Positions 26,905-35,304 of a DNA stretch of 64,000 bases are shown one piece after another. The stretch comes from Rhodopseudomonas palustris (GTDB lineage: Bacteria; Pseudomonadota; Alphaproteobacteria; Rhizobiales; Xanthobacteraceae), in contig NZ_QYYD01000027.1 in NCBI RefSeq assembly GCF_003591005.1, positions 1 to 64,000 of the forward strand, in the 5' to 3' direction. Under the pieces are notes generated by a model. It worked only from the letters and a program-made list of their open reading frames with translations. It was not told where the DNA came from and searched no databases. Position 1 is the stretch's first letter; each line of letters begins with the position of its first letter. A program made the position numbers and the translations under genes.

Positions 26905-27465
26905 ATGAAGCATCCGTCGAGTCGCGCCTTTTTTGCGTATTGGGACAGCCAGCGCGGCACCGCGCTGGCGCCCGAGCGCGGCGCTATCGAGCCGAGCGCG
27001 GTCCGCGGACTGCTCGGCGATATCTTCGTGCTGTCGTGCGACGCGGCAGCCGGCTACCCGTTTCGGGTGGCCGGAACCCGGCTGTGCGCCTTGTTCGGCC
27101 GCGACATGAAGGGCCTGAGCCTGCCTGGCCTATTCGCCACCGACAGCCGAAGCGAGTGCCAGGACCTTCTCGGCGTCGTCGCCGAAGAAGCACTGCCACT
27201 GGTCGCCGGCGTCACCAGCACCCAGCGGGGCGCACCACCGGCGCATCTGGAGCTGCTGCTCCTGCCGTTTGCGCCGCGGCTGCACACTCCGCTGAGCATG
27301 ACCGGCTTGCTCGCCGTGGTCGGCCCAAGGCTCGACAGTCCGCTCGGCGAACTCCGTCTGACCGCGTGGCGGACGCTTGGCCGGCCGTCGCGGCGGTTGC
27401 GGCCGCGGATCTTGCGCAAGTGGGAAGTCGCGCGCGGCCTGATGGTCTATGAGGGGCTGCGCTGA
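26905..27465 (+). CDS. PAS_5-type single-domain PAS protein
   Basis: A 186-residue protein of the short alphaproteobacterial PAS_5 group. 'FFAYWDSQRGTALAPERGAIEPSAV' opens the domain and 'YPFRVAGTRLCALFGRDMKG' is the core ligand strand/helix region; a basic helix-rich tail ends the chain. There is no output domain, so any signalling would be by partner binding. ATG 26905 is chosen because the fold begins immediately; upstream frame is polar and repeat-free. A perfect CtrA box precedes it. The 3' end overlaps the convergent Crp-like gene by 19 bases. Confidence 0.75.
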   Translation: MKHPSSRAFFAYWDSQRGTALAPERGAIEPSAVRGLLGDIFVLSCDAAAGYPFRVAGTRLCALFGRDMKGLSLPGLFATDSRSECQDLLGVVAEEALPLVAGVTSTQRGAPPAHLELLLLPFAPRLHTPLSMTGLLAVVGPRLDSPLGELRLTAWRTLGRPSRRLRPRILRKWEVARGLMVYEGLR

Positions 27466-28205
27466 ATGCTGCATTCGGGCACCGCGCGCGGCGCCAGCGA
27501 CAGCCGCGGGGACGCCAGCGGCCGGATCGACCCATCGGCAAGCTGGCATTCGCACGAACGACTGGCCAGCGCGTCGACATCGATGATCGCCATGCGCCCG
27601 CGGCTGTAACGGATTACGCCCTTCTGCTGCAAGGCGTGCGCGATCAGCGAAATGGTATTGCGCTTCACGCCGAGCATCTGCGCCATGAGATCCTGGCTCA
27701 GCAGCATCGTGTCGCTGCCGCTCAAAGTGCGCGAGTGAAGCAGGCGGCGGCACAGCCGCTGCTCGGCGGAATGCGCCGCGTTGCAGGCGGCGGTCTGCTC
27801 GGCCTTGACCGACCGCGTCCACAGATCCCGCATCACCACGTCGCGCAGCGCAGCGCTGATGCCCATCAGGCTCCGGAACTGGCCGGCCTCGATTGCCGAC
27901 GCGGGACCAGGGAAGCGCACCACAGCGGCAGATGGCGACGGCACGTCGTAGAAGGCCGCACCGCTACCGACGACGCCGCCGCGGCCGATCATGCCGGTTT
28001 CGATCGACTCGCCGCGGCTCAGGATCTCCATCGTCGCGACGATGCCGCCGTGCGGGAAGATGACTTGTTTGACGGGCAATCCGGCCTCGATCAGCGCCGG
28101 ACCGAAGTTCAACTCGATCACGCGCAGATGCGGCCGCAGCAAGTCCCAATCGCGTGACGGCAACTCGGCCAAAAGGTCGTTCAAGGATTGGCGGCTCGTC
28201 AGCAT
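27447..28205 (-). CDS. Crp/Fnr-family transcriptional regulator, copy 1
   Basis: A 252-residue regulator: cyclic-nucleotide-binding-like beta barrel in residues about 10-130 ('VKQVIFPHGGIVATMEIL') and a winged helix near residues 150-225 ('LSQDLMAQMLGVKRNTISLIAHALQQKGVIRYSRG'). The binding barrel lacks the classical cAMP-contact motif and has no Fnr-type cysteine cluster at the N-terminus, so the signal is unknown. Start at ATG 28205. A close paralogue lies 0.5 kb upstream on the same strand with a small gene between them. Confidence 0.88.
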   Translation of the reverse strand: MLTSRQSLNDLLAELPSRDWDLLRPHLRVIELNFGPALIEAGLPVKQVIFPHGGIVATMEILSRGESIETGMIGRGGVVGSGAAFYDVPSPSAAVVRFPGPASAIEAGQFRSLMGISAALRDVVMRDLWTRSVKAEQTAACNAAHSAEQRLCRRLLHSRTLSGSDTMLLSQDLMAQMLGVKRNTISLIAHALQQKGVIRYSRGRMAIIDVDALASRSCECQLADGSIRPLASPRLSLAPRAVPECSIQRSPS

Positions 28206-28371
28206 GGCACCCACCCCGGCAGAGGCCGAATGCGGTGCGACCACGCGCTCCGGCAGGGATTTCGCAGTGCCGCGGGCTGTCACTATCAGAGCGCGGGCGC
28301 AGCAACTATTCGTGCCGCGGACCGCAGAGTCCACTTCGTACAACTACTCACAGCAAGTAGTTGTGCCGTCG

Positions 28372-28572
28372 TCAGCCCGCTTTGGCGAGCCCGGCCATGT
28401 TTGGCGGGGTCAGGTGATGCAATGGCTTGCGGCTGTCCTGCTGACCGGTCGCGTCCTCGGCGACCATGATGCAGCCGATCAGAGCGGTGAGCACACGCAA
28501 TTCCTCTTCGGCATCGGCGAGCGTCTCGCGGCCGTCGCGCAAACCGGCAAGGCTGGTAGTGATGGTGGCCAT
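28372..28572 (-). CDS. Small protein between two Crp-like regulators
   Basis: A 66-residue protein, 'MATITTSLAGLRDGRETLA' with an acidic helix ('DAEEELRVLTALIGCIMVAED') and a polar tail. GAGGAG lies seven bases before ATG 28572, a strong ribosome site, which supports expression. No domain is recognised. Its place between two paralogous regulators on the same strand suggests a linked role, but that is inference. Confidence 0.6.
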   Translation of the reverse strand: MATITTSLAGLRDGRETLADAEEELRVLTALIGCIMVAEDATGQQDSRKPLHHLTPPNMAGLAKAG

Positions 28573-28660
28573 CGGGTTCTCCTCAACGGAGTGTGCAATA
28601 ACGCACGCCGCAATAGGAGGTTTGATCTTGCGCAAAGTCGAAAAAAACTGATGCCCTTTT

Positions 28661-29380
28661 TCACATGGGCGCGGCGGTCGGCCGCACCGGCTGCTGCCTG
28701 AAGGCCACCTCCCGGGCCGTATAACAGCAGCACGCCCGCTCCAATAGGCCTTCTCTATCCAGGATCTGCAAGCTGCCCCGGCTGTAGCGCAGGAGCCCTT
28801 CCCGGCGCAGCGCAATCGCGGCCAGCGAAACGCTGTTGCGCCGCACACCCAGCATCTGGGCGAGATGCTGCTGGGTGAGCGGCAGCCGGTCGCTGCCGGC
28901 AAGATCGCGCAGCATCAGCAGCCGGCGGCACAGGCGTGCCTCGATCGGGTGCGCTGCATTGCAGGCCGCGTTCAATTCCGCGGCGCCGAGTTGCCGCCAC
29001 AGCCAGCCGGTCAACGCTGCGCGCAGTTGCTCGCTCTGCTGCCAAGCGTGCCGGAAGACATCGCGGTCGATGGCCGATGCGGTCCCCGGACAACGCACGA
29101 TCGCAGCCGTGCGCGCGACGTCGGCCTCTGCGGCCGTGATCCCGATCACACCATCCCGACCGACGATGCCGACGTCGATCGCCACATCGTCATCGAGGCC
29201 GAGAACCAGCGAAACCACGCCGCAATGCGGAAACCAGATCCGCCGGAACGCGGTGCCGGCTTCCACCATCACCATGCCGGTGTTGAATTCGACAGTGGCG
29301 AGATGCGGGTGCAGAAGCTCGAAGCAAGCGCGCGGCAATTTGCCGAGAAGCTCATTCTGCGACTGCCGGAACGAGCTCAT
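28661..29380 (-). CDS. Crp/Fnr-family transcriptional regulator, copy 2
   Basis: A 239-residue paralogue of the regulator at 27447: same 'FPHCGVVSLVLGLDDD' barrel segment, same 'ACNAAHPIEARLCRRLLMLRDL' dimer helix and same winged helix 'LAQMLGVRRNSVSLAAIALRREGLLRYSRG'. A C-terminal 'ERACCCYTARE' adds three adjacent cysteines. Ligand unknown. ATG 29380. The upstream 150 bases would contain the promoter; none is obvious. Confidence 0.88.
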   Translation of the reverse strand: MSSFRQSQNELLGKLPRACFELLHPHLATVEFNTGMVMVEAGTAFRRIWFPHCGVVSLVLGLDDDVAIDVGIVGRDGVIGITAAEADVARTAAIVRCPGTASAIDRDVFRHAWQQSEQLRAALTGWLWRQLGAAELNAACNAAHPIEARLCRRLLMLRDLAGSDRLPLTQQHLAQMLGVRRNSVSLAAIALRREGLLRYSRGSLQILDREGLLERACCCYTAREVAFRQQPVRPTAAPM

Positions 29381-29576
29381 GCCAAGTATCCTCGACGTGC
29401 GCGAGCAAAAGCAGATGCATGATGACTACAAACTAATCGGCATCATGATGATCGACGCCCTTCGCAAGATCAATGGGGCGAGGAATGGACCCGGATATCT
29501 CGAACACACGCGCGATCACGCGGCGCGTGTCGGCTCGATCACAGATTGGAACGGGAGCGTGCGCAAATACCGATCG

Positions 29577-29591
29577 CTAACGTGGTGTTAA
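29577..29591. promoter_or_regulatory. Near-consensus CtrA box upstream of the PilZ gene
   Basis: CTAA-CGTGGTG-TTAA followed by C, one mismatch from the consensus. It lies 54-68 bases upstream of the proposed start at 29645. Confidence 0.4.
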
Positions 29592-29644
29592 CCGTGAGCA
29601 GCCTATGGTTGCAGTCATTGCACTCCGGCGAGCAGCGGAAATCC

Positions 29645-30256
29645 GTGGCGTTGCACAAACCAATCCATCTGCCGGCAGCTGCCGAGCGCCGTCGTTTCCA
29701 GCGCGTCAAGGTGCACCTGCTGGGCCGCTACATGCTGCCCGATCGCCGGGAATATCCGTGCCAGGTGATCAACATGTCGCCCGGCGGCCTGGCGATGCTG
29801 GCGCCCGGCATCGGCAATGTCGGCGACCGCGTCGTCGCCTATCTCGATCACATCGGCCGGGTGGAAGGCAAAATCACCCGTATCATCGACAACGGCTTCG
29901 CCATGACGGTGGGTGCCACGCCCCGCAAGCGCGACAAGCTGGCGGCGCAGCTCACCTGGCTGGCCAATCGCGACATCCTCAACCTGCCGGAAGACCGCCG
30001 CCACGACCGCATCGTGCCGCGCAATCCGATCGCGGTGCTCACCCTGGAGGACGGCAGCCGGATGAGCTGCCGGATCATCGACATGTCGCGCTCCGGCGCG
30101 GCGATCGCGGCCGAGAGCCGCCCGCCGATGAACTCGATGGTGTATCTCGGCCGGGTGCAGTCCCGCGTCGTTCGCGCCCTCGACGACGGCTTCGCGCTCG
30201 AGTTCGTCCACGAACAGCTCGAAGAAACGCTCGAAGACAGCGTTACCGCCCGGTGA
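29645..30256 (+). CDS. Tandem PilZ-domain protein
   Basis: A 203-residue protein with two PilZ domains. First (about 15-105): 'RRRFQRVKVHLLGRY' and 'CQVINMSPGGLAM' carry the RxxxR and [DN]xSxxG cyclic-di-GMP motifs; second (about 115-190): 'DRRHDRIVPRNPIAVL' and 'CRIIDMSRSGAAI' repeat them. It is a likely effector for the cyclic-di-GMP enzymes elsewhere in the window. GTG 29645 follows 'cggaaatcc'; an in-frame extension to 29546 is possible. A near-CtrA box lies upstream and a BTLCP peptidase gene 330 bases downstream. Confidence 0.85.
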   Translation: MALHKPIHLPAAAERRRFQRVKVHLLGRYMLPDRREYPCQVINMSPGGLAMLAPGIGNVGDRVVAYLDHIGRVEGKITRIIDNGFAMTVGATPRKRDKLAAQLTWLANRDILNLPEDRRHDRIVPRNPIAVLTLEDGSRMSCRIIDMSRSGAAIAAESRPPMNSMVYLGRVQSRVVRALDDGFALEFVHEQLEETLEDSVTAR

Positions 30257-30448
30257 ACGGTCGCGGCCTCGAGGCCGCTTCACCGCCCCAATTTTCCGTG
30301 CCTCCCACAGCGCAGCGACGCCCCATCCCGGCCTCTTCGCGGGGCCGAGCGATGGTTAATGCAGCCGAGCGCTGGATCGATTAGCTGCCTTTCCGCAATG
30401 GCTTGTCGCTTAACCGGTCGCATTTGAATCAAATCCGATTGCATCAAA

Positions 30449-30476
30449 TTTTACGCAAATTCGATTCAAGTATAAA
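30449..30476 (+). promoter_or_regulatory. Candidate promoter of the BTLCP gene
   Basis: TTTTAC and TATAAA separated by 16 bases in an AT-rich patch (30421-30480) unlike the surrounding DNA, about 110 bases before ATG 30588. The 330-base gap (30257-30587) holds no gene. Confidence 0.4.
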
Positions 30477-30587
30477 TCGAACACGCTCCAGGTTTTACGA
30501 GTATTCGCCTCGACTTTGCTTCGTTGATTTAGCGGCCCTGCAAATCGTTTGTGCAAAACATGGTCCCAACAAGAAACGGGGGCCACA

Positions 30588-31211
30588 ATGTTTGGTAGCA
30601 GGGGATTTCGGACGGGACTACTCATCGCCGCGGCGATCACCGCAATGACCGCGACGGCACAGGCAACGGAGAAAGTTCGCTACGCCAGTATCGGTGATAC
30701 CACGCGCGCACCGATCGGCTGGATCGAATTCTGCGCAGACAATCCCGCGGATTGCCGCGGCGGCCGCACCCAGGCGCGCGACATCGTGTTGACGCAGACC
30801 GCCTGGCGCGACCTGCTGAAGGTCAATCGCTGGGTCAACGACACGATCAAGCCGCTGACCGACATGGACCATTGGGGTGTGGTCGAGAAGTGGTCGCTGC
30901 CGAACGACGGTTACGGCGATTGCGAGGACTACGTACTTCTCAAGCGCAAAATGCTGATCGACGCCGGATGGCCGCGCGAGGCGCTGCTGATCACCGTCGT
31001 CCGCGACAAGAAGAATGAAGGCCACGCGGTGCTGACGGTGAAAACCGACAAGGGCGAATTCATCCTCGACAATCAGAACGAGGAAGTCGTCGCCTGGACC
31101 GAGACCGGCTACCGCTTCGTCAAGCGCCAGTCGCAGACGGACGTCAGCGAGTGGGTCGCTCTCGGCGACAATCGCCCGGCCGTCGCCACCGCCAGCGCAC
31201 AGCAGCGCTGA
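30588..31211 (+). CDS. Transglutaminase-like cysteine peptidase (BTLCP/DUF920)
   Basis: A 207-residue exported protein: signal peptide residues 1-27 ('GLLIAAAITAMTATAQA'). The papain-like triad is visible: Cys112 in 'GYGDCEDYVLLK', His146 in 'NEGHAVLTVKTD' and Asp161 in 'FILDNQNEEV'. Members of this family include LapG, which cleaves surface adhesins under cyclic-di-GMP control; whether this paralogue does so is unknown, as no LapD or adhesin gene is near. It follows a PilZ gene on the same strand, consistent with a cyclic-di-GMP-linked envelope role. Confidence 0.88.
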   Translation: MFGSRGFRTGLLIAAAITAMTATAQATEKVRYASIGDTTRAPIGWIEFCADNPADCRGGRTQARDIVLTQTAWRDLLKVNRWVNDTIKPLTDMDHWGVVEKWSLPNDGYGDCEDYVLLKRKMLIDAGWPREALLITVVRDKKNEGHAVLTVKTDKGEFILDNQNEEVVAWTETGYRFVKRQSQTDVSEWVALGDNRPAVATASAQQR

Positions 31212-31402
31212 TACGTTTACCGAGCAACAGCTCACGCAAAACAGGACTCACGATCCGGTCGAATCCCCACCCCTCCCCGTCCCAGATCGGATCGTGCGCG
31301 GCCAGCCTCCCCCAGGGCTGGCCGCAACTTTTTCGGGGCGGCATCGAGCGACGCCGCCATCCCGAGAGCTCGGATCAAATCTGACACCTTCCGATTCAAC
31401 GC

Positions 31403-31500
31403 GTCATGCCCGGCCTCGTGCAGGCTCGTGCCGGGCATCCGCGCCTTGCTCGAGGAAATGCGGAAGAGGCGTGGATGGCCGGGACAAGCCCGGCCATGAC
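31403..31500. repeat. Family-D palindromic repeat, copy 1
   Basis: gtcatgcccggcctcgtg...gccgggcatccgcg...cgtggatggccgggacaagcc...cggccatgac. Recurs at 34257 and 37514. It occupies the gap between the BTLCP gene and the convergent MarR gene; the rest of that gap (31212-31402) holds nothing recognised. Confidence 0.8.
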
Positions 31501-31541
31501 GGAGCAACTAAGCGAATTGGAAGCAGCTGATAATCTCGCGC

Positions 31542-32072
31542 TCAGTCTTCCGCTACGCGCTGCATTGCGATCTTGGTACGACGCTTGAGCATTTCGAGCT
31601 TGGCTTTGACGTCGTGCAGCGCAGCGGCGTCGAAGTCGCTGAAGATGTAAGCGTGCAGCGCCTCCCAGCGCGGCGTCAGCTCGGCCATCTTGGCCTGCGC
31701 CGTTTCCGACAGCGACATCAATACAACGCGGGCGTCGTTCGGCGAGGTGACGCGATTGATCAACCCGAGACGCTCGAGGATCTTGGTCTGCGTCGTCACG
31801 AAGGTCGAGACGGCGTGGATCTTGTCGGAGACCTCGCCGACGGATACGCCGTTGCCCTTGTCGAGATCGCTGATCGCCATCAGGATCAGCCATTGCGATC
31901 CGCTGATGCCGAACAGCTTTGCCCAGGATCGGCGCATGTCCTCCAAATTGTTGCTGATCGAAACGAAATCCCAGATCACCTGATACGACAAGCAATGATC
32001 AGGACGCGCGGTCGCGTCGCCGAGATCAATCTCGGTTGGTTCGAGCTTCTGCGCGCTGTGCCTTGCCGGCAT
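31542..32072 (-). CDS. MarR-family transcriptional regulator
   Basis: A 176-residue dimeric winged-helix regulator. The DNA-binding module spans about 55-130: 'LLLMAISDLDKGNGVSVGEVSDKIHAVS' helix pair, 'VTTQTKILERLGLINRVTSPNDARVVLMSLSE' recognition helix and wing, which is the MarR hallmark. ATG 32072 has GGAGG eight bases upstream, better than GTG 32102. It is divergent from the porin gene 0.5 kb away but no operator palindrome is clear. Ligand unknown, aromatic acids being common for the family. Confidence 0.88.
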   Translation of the reverse strand: MPARHSAQKLEPTEIDLGDATARPDHCLSYQVIWDFVSISNNLEDMRRSWAKLFGISGSQWLILMAISDLDKGNGVSVGEVSDKIHAVSTFVTTQTKILERLGLINRVTSPNDARVVLMSLSETAQAKMAELTPRWEALHAYIFSDFDAAALHDVKAKLEMLKRRTKIAMQRVAED

Positions 32073-32606
32073 ACCCTGGACCTCCAATCGCCGTTTCCCC
32101 ACGCCTGCCGAGCATCGATTCGCCCTGTGGTGAGGGACTGAATGTATTTTGATAAGCTATTTGTTCCGCCCGGCGGCGACCAAAGTATTACCTTCAGTGC
32201 GCAAGAATGTAGCGTCTCCCGGAGTTTCACGCCACCTTCACAAAGCCGCATATTCTGAATCCGCTTGAGATTCAGAGGATTATGCCAACTTCGAGAACTT
32301 TGCTGCGCACTTTTGTTCATCGGCAAGGTGCGTGCCAGTTCAACGAGGTGTGACAGATCCGTGACACAGTGTTGCGGTGCGGCCACAAGTTCCCCGAATG
32401 ACGGCGTGCCCCCTGGTTAGGTCCTTCCAATAGCTAACTTTGTTATGTATCGAATCTGAGATCGACGGAGGGGGGCACCTCAAAGTCGTCCCTGCCCACC
32501 GGGCGCCCTGCAGACATGCCGGCGCTCAGCGGGTGGTTCGCGGGCAGACCGTGCGGCGATCTTTGAAGCCAACGGTGTGCCCAACCGGCAAACTTGGAGG
32601 TTTCAA
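32073..32606. other. Long leader and regulatory region of the porin gene
   Basis: No gene seen. About 530 bases, AT-richer than average, with a tandem gtgacagatcc/gtgacacag near 32350 and an AT-rich stretch tagctaactttgttatgtatc near 32432. These could form the porin promoter and a regulator site, but none can be pinned down. Confidence 0.5.
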
Positions 32607-34094
32607 ATGAATTTCGTCAAGGGCCTGATGCTGGGCAGCACGGCCGTTCTGATGGCAACCAGCGCGCAAGCCGCCGACCTGCCGCTCAAGGCCAAGGCAG
32701 TCGAATACGTTAAGGTTTGCTCGCTCTACGGCGCGGGCTTCTACTACGTTCCGGGTACTGACACCTGCATCAAGCTCGGCGGTTACATCCGCGCCGAGTA
32801 CGCGACCAACGCGTCGGGCATGACCGAAACCCCAGCCTGGAACGGCAACGCCGGCCAGCAAAACCGTCTCGCGAACCAGACCATTTACCGCTCGCGCGCC
32901 GACGTGAACATCGACACCCGCACCGCCACCGAATACGGCGTTGTCCGCACCTACTTCGACTCGGTGTTCACCTGGACCAGCGGAGACGCGGTCGCCGGCG
33001 GCAGCCTCGGCGTTTACTTCGCCTTCGTGCAGTTCGCCGGTTTCACCTTCGGTAAGGCGGTGTCGCAGTTCTCGACGCCGTGGAACGGCTCCCCCGGCAA
33101 CATTACCTCGAACCTGCTCGGCGGCGATGACACCTCGACCGGCGTCAACCAGGTTTCGTACACTGCCGAATTCGGCAACGGCGTGTCGGGCTCGATCTCG
33201 CTCGAAGACCAGAGCAGCTACCGCCAGGCGCAGGGCGTTTCCAACGTGTTCAACGTCGCCGGTCTCGGCGCCACCAACACCGCGGCAACCTGGCTGTCGG
33301 GTGCTGGCGTCGGCACCAGCTACACCGCCGGCACGCAGATCCCCGACATCGTCGGCAAGATCCGCGTCGACCAGGCCTGGGGTCTGTTCCAGGTGTCGGC
33401 CGCGGCGCACCAGATTCGCGCCAGCTACTACAACCCGTCGCTCGAGACCACCGGTCATCCGGACGACAAATGGGGCTACGCGGTGCTTGCCGCGCTGTCG
33501 ATCAAGAACCTGCCGACCGGCCCGGGCGACACCATCAACTTCGACGCGACCTATGCTGACGGTGCGATCCGCTACGTGATCGGCGGCACCAGCCCGAACA
33601 ACTTCTCGATGTTCGGCAACAACTCGATCCCCGGCACCTACCAGTCGATCGCGTTCGGCTCGGCGGTCGACGGCGTGTTCACCACCGGCGGCGGCATCGA
33701 AACCACCAAGGCCTGGGGCATCCGCGGTGCCTTCAACCACAACTGGACCCCGCAGTGGGCCACGTCGTTGTTCGGTGCCTACACCTCGGTCGACTTCGGC
33801 AGCACCGGTGGCGCCCTTTACACCGCCGGCCTGCGCGCTGCGGTCGGTGGCGCGGCGTCGAACTTCACCGGCACGCCGAACTTCAACATCGCGCAGATCG
33901 GCACCCGCACTTCGTGGACGCCGGTCAAGAACCTGACGTTCTCGGGCGAAGTCCTCTACACCCGGATCGACCAGAACTACGAAGGTGTGACCGGTCCGGC
34001 TGTAAATCCGGGCTCGACCAAGCCGGTTGCGCGCTATCAGTTCAAGGATCAGGACACCTGGACCGGCGCCGTCCGCGTCCAGCGCACTTTCTAA
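32607..34094 (+). CDS. Major outer membrane porin (Porin_2 family)
   Basis: A 495-residue outer-membrane beta-barrel for passive diffusion of small solutes. Signal peptide residues 1-23 ('LMLGSTAVLMATSAQAA'), then 'VEYVKVCSLYGAGFYYVPGTDTCIKLGGYIRAEY', the conserved N-terminus of rhizobial and Rhodopseudomonas porins with its cysteine pair. The chain ends 'TGAVRVQRTF' with C-terminal phenylalanine, as required for barrel assembly. GGAGG seven bases before ATG 32607 and favoured codon use indicate high expression. A rho-independent terminator follows the stop. Confidence 0.97.
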   Translation: MNFVKGLMLGSTAVLMATSAQAADLPLKAKAVEYVKVCSLYGAGFYYVPGTDTCIKLGGYIRAEYATNASGMTETPAWNGNAGQQNRLANQTIYRSRADVNIDTRTATEYGVVRTYFDSVFTWTSGDAVAGGSLGVYFAFVQFAGFTFGKAVSQFSTPWNGSPGNITSNLLGGDDTSTGVNQVSYTAEFGNGVSGSISLEDQSSYRQAQGVSNVFNVAGLGATNTAATWLSGAGVGTSYTAGTQIPDIVGKIRVDQAWGLFQVSAAAHQIRASYYNPSLETTGHPDDKWGYAVLAALSIKNLPTGPGDTINFDATYADGAIRYVIGGTSPNNFSMFGNNSIPGTYQSIAFGSAVDGVFTTGGGIETTKAWGIRGAFNHNWTPQWATSLFGAYTSVDFGSTGGALYTAGLRAAVGGAASNFTGTPNFNIAQIGTRTSWTPVKNLTFSGEVLYTRIDQNYEGVTGPAVNPGSTKPVARYQFKDQDTWTGAVRVQRTF

Positions 34095-34129
34095 ACAACC
34101 ACGAAAGGACCCATGTAAACCTCCAGGAA

Positions 34130-34159
34130 CCTCCGGCGATGCCCCGCCGGAGGTTTTCC
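34130..34159 (+). terminator. Rho-independent terminator of the porin gene
   Basis: cctccggc and gccggagg form a perfect eight-base-pair stem over an eight-base loop, followed by ttttcct. It lies 36 bases after the porin stop codon. Confidence 0.85.
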
Positions 34160-34256
34160 TGATTCTGGAGGCTGACAGGGTCAGGGCTGTCGCGGGTTCG
34201 CGATGAGCAGGACGACGTTTGAGGGCAAAACAAACGGCGACGAACTTCGCCTACCT

Positions 34257-34339
34257 GATGCCCGGCCTCGTGCTGGGCGTTCGCGTTTCATCGATGGACC
34301 GCGCCACGATGCAACTGACCGGACAAAGCCGGCCATGAC
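34257..34339. repeat. Family-D palindromic repeat, degenerate copy 2
   Basis: gatgcccggcctcgtgctgg at left, ggacaaagccggccatgac at right; the middle has drifted relative to 31403 and 37514. Between the porin terminator and the convergent glycine-rich gene. Confidence 0.65.
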
Positions 34340-34420
34340 GGCGTTGGTGAGCGGACCAGCGCTTCCGCATCGTCGCAGCGGACGCGGCGTGCCGATTGCG
34401 AGCACGCCGCCGAACCGGGC

Positions 34421-34906
34421 TTAGTAACAGACCTCGACGCGGCGCAGCCGCCAGCCATAAGGCGTCCAGACGCGCTGGGTCCTCAGATAGCAGCCGCCGT
34501 CATCGTAGCCGACCGCGTAGGGATAGCCGTAGCCATAGCCATTGTAGTAGCCGGGGTATCCGTAACCACCCCACGCGTAAGGCGCTGCGGCGAGGCCAAG
34601 GCCGACGCCGAGACCGACCGCGCCCCAGCCCGGCCCACGCCATCCGCCACGCCAGCCGCCGCCATGCCAGCCACCGCCATGCCAGCCACCGCCATGCCAG
34701 CCGGCTGCCCGGAAGCCGCCGCCGGGAAAACCACCGCCGCGGAAACCACCACCGTGGAAGCCGCCACCATGAAAACCGCCGCCATGAAAGCCGCCGCCCC
34801 CGTGGAAGCCGCCTCCGCCAAATCCGCCGCGCGCCGACGCAACGCTAGGCACGGCCAGCGCCGTCAGCGCTGCGACCGATAAAGCCACGATTGCCTTACG
34901 AATCAT
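34421..34906 (-). CDS. Secreted glycine/histidine-rich repeat protein
   Basis: A 161-residue exported protein. Signal peptide residues 1-26 ('AALTALAVPSVASA'), then about twelve short repeats of the GGGFHGG and GGGWHGG type (residues 27-90), then a Gly/Tyr-rich stretch ('GYGYPGYYNGYGYGYPY') and a C-terminal module 'YLRTQRVWTPYGWRLRRVEVCY' with two cysteines. The repeat array is low-complexity and visible in the DNA as a ccgccatg period. Such proteins are common in this family; the histidines could bind metal, but function is unknown. ATG 34906 with GGAG upstream. Confidence 0.75.
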   Translation of the reverse strand: MIRKAIVALSVAALTALAVPSVASARGGFGGGGFHGGGGFHGGGFHGGGFHGGGFRGGGFPGGGFRAAGWHGGGWHGGGWHGGGWRGGWRGPGWGAVGLGVGLGLAAAPYAWGGYGYPGYYNGYGYGYPYAVGYDDGGCYLRTQRVWTPYGWRLRRVEVCY

Positions 34907-35079
34907 TCTGCAACTCCATTCCGAAAGACCTCGCCCCGCCTCCTAACATGCGCTCTCCTGTCGCAGTTTGTTCGGCAGCAGAGCCTTCCGGGTTTTCAAA
35001 TTTGCGCGATTAGGCCCGATGATACTGGCAGCGGAACGATTTGGCCAGGCGACGGCTTGTGCTCGCGGGAGATCCATCG

Positions 35080-35292
35080 ATGCGCAAGCTGATCGGATTC
35101 GACGAAGACACCTTCGACAAGCTGAAGCAGCTTGGCCGCGACCGCATGGCGACATTGCAGGAGCTGGCGGACGAAGCATTCGCCGATCTGCTGAAGAAGC
35201 ATGGCGTACCGATCGATCTGAAGGATGCGCTCAAGAAGAGCGCCAGGGCCACGAAGCGCCCGGCGTCAGCCGAGCACCGCGGCAAACATTGA
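35080..35292 (+). CDS. Small ribbon-helix-helix-like protein
   Basis: A 70-residue protein, 'MRKLIGFDEDTFDKLKQLGRDRMATLQELADEAFADLLKKHG' with a basic tail. The first 45 residues have the strand-helix-helix pattern of CopG/Arc-type DNA-binding proteins ('I.fD.dtfdkLk.lg....t.qelad.A...LL'), so an antitoxin or transcription-factor role is possible. GGGAGA lies nine bases before ATG 35080. It is followed 12 bases later by another small gene; no toxin is adjacent. Confidence 0.6.
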   Translation: MRKLIGFDEDTFDKLKQLGRDRMATLQELADEAFADLLKKHGVPIDLKDALKKSARATKRPASAEHRGKH

Positions 35293-35304
35293 AAGGACGA
35301 CGAC

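Noticed and set aside
32340-32375. Tandem gtgacag-like motifs upstream of the porin gene
   Set aside because: Too short and imperfect to call an operator; mentioned only as content of the leader region.
34640-34810. Short-period DNA repeat that looks like a CRISPR-like array
   Set aside because: The period is that of the codon repeat encoding GGGFHGG units inside an open frame; there are no unique spacers and no cas genes.
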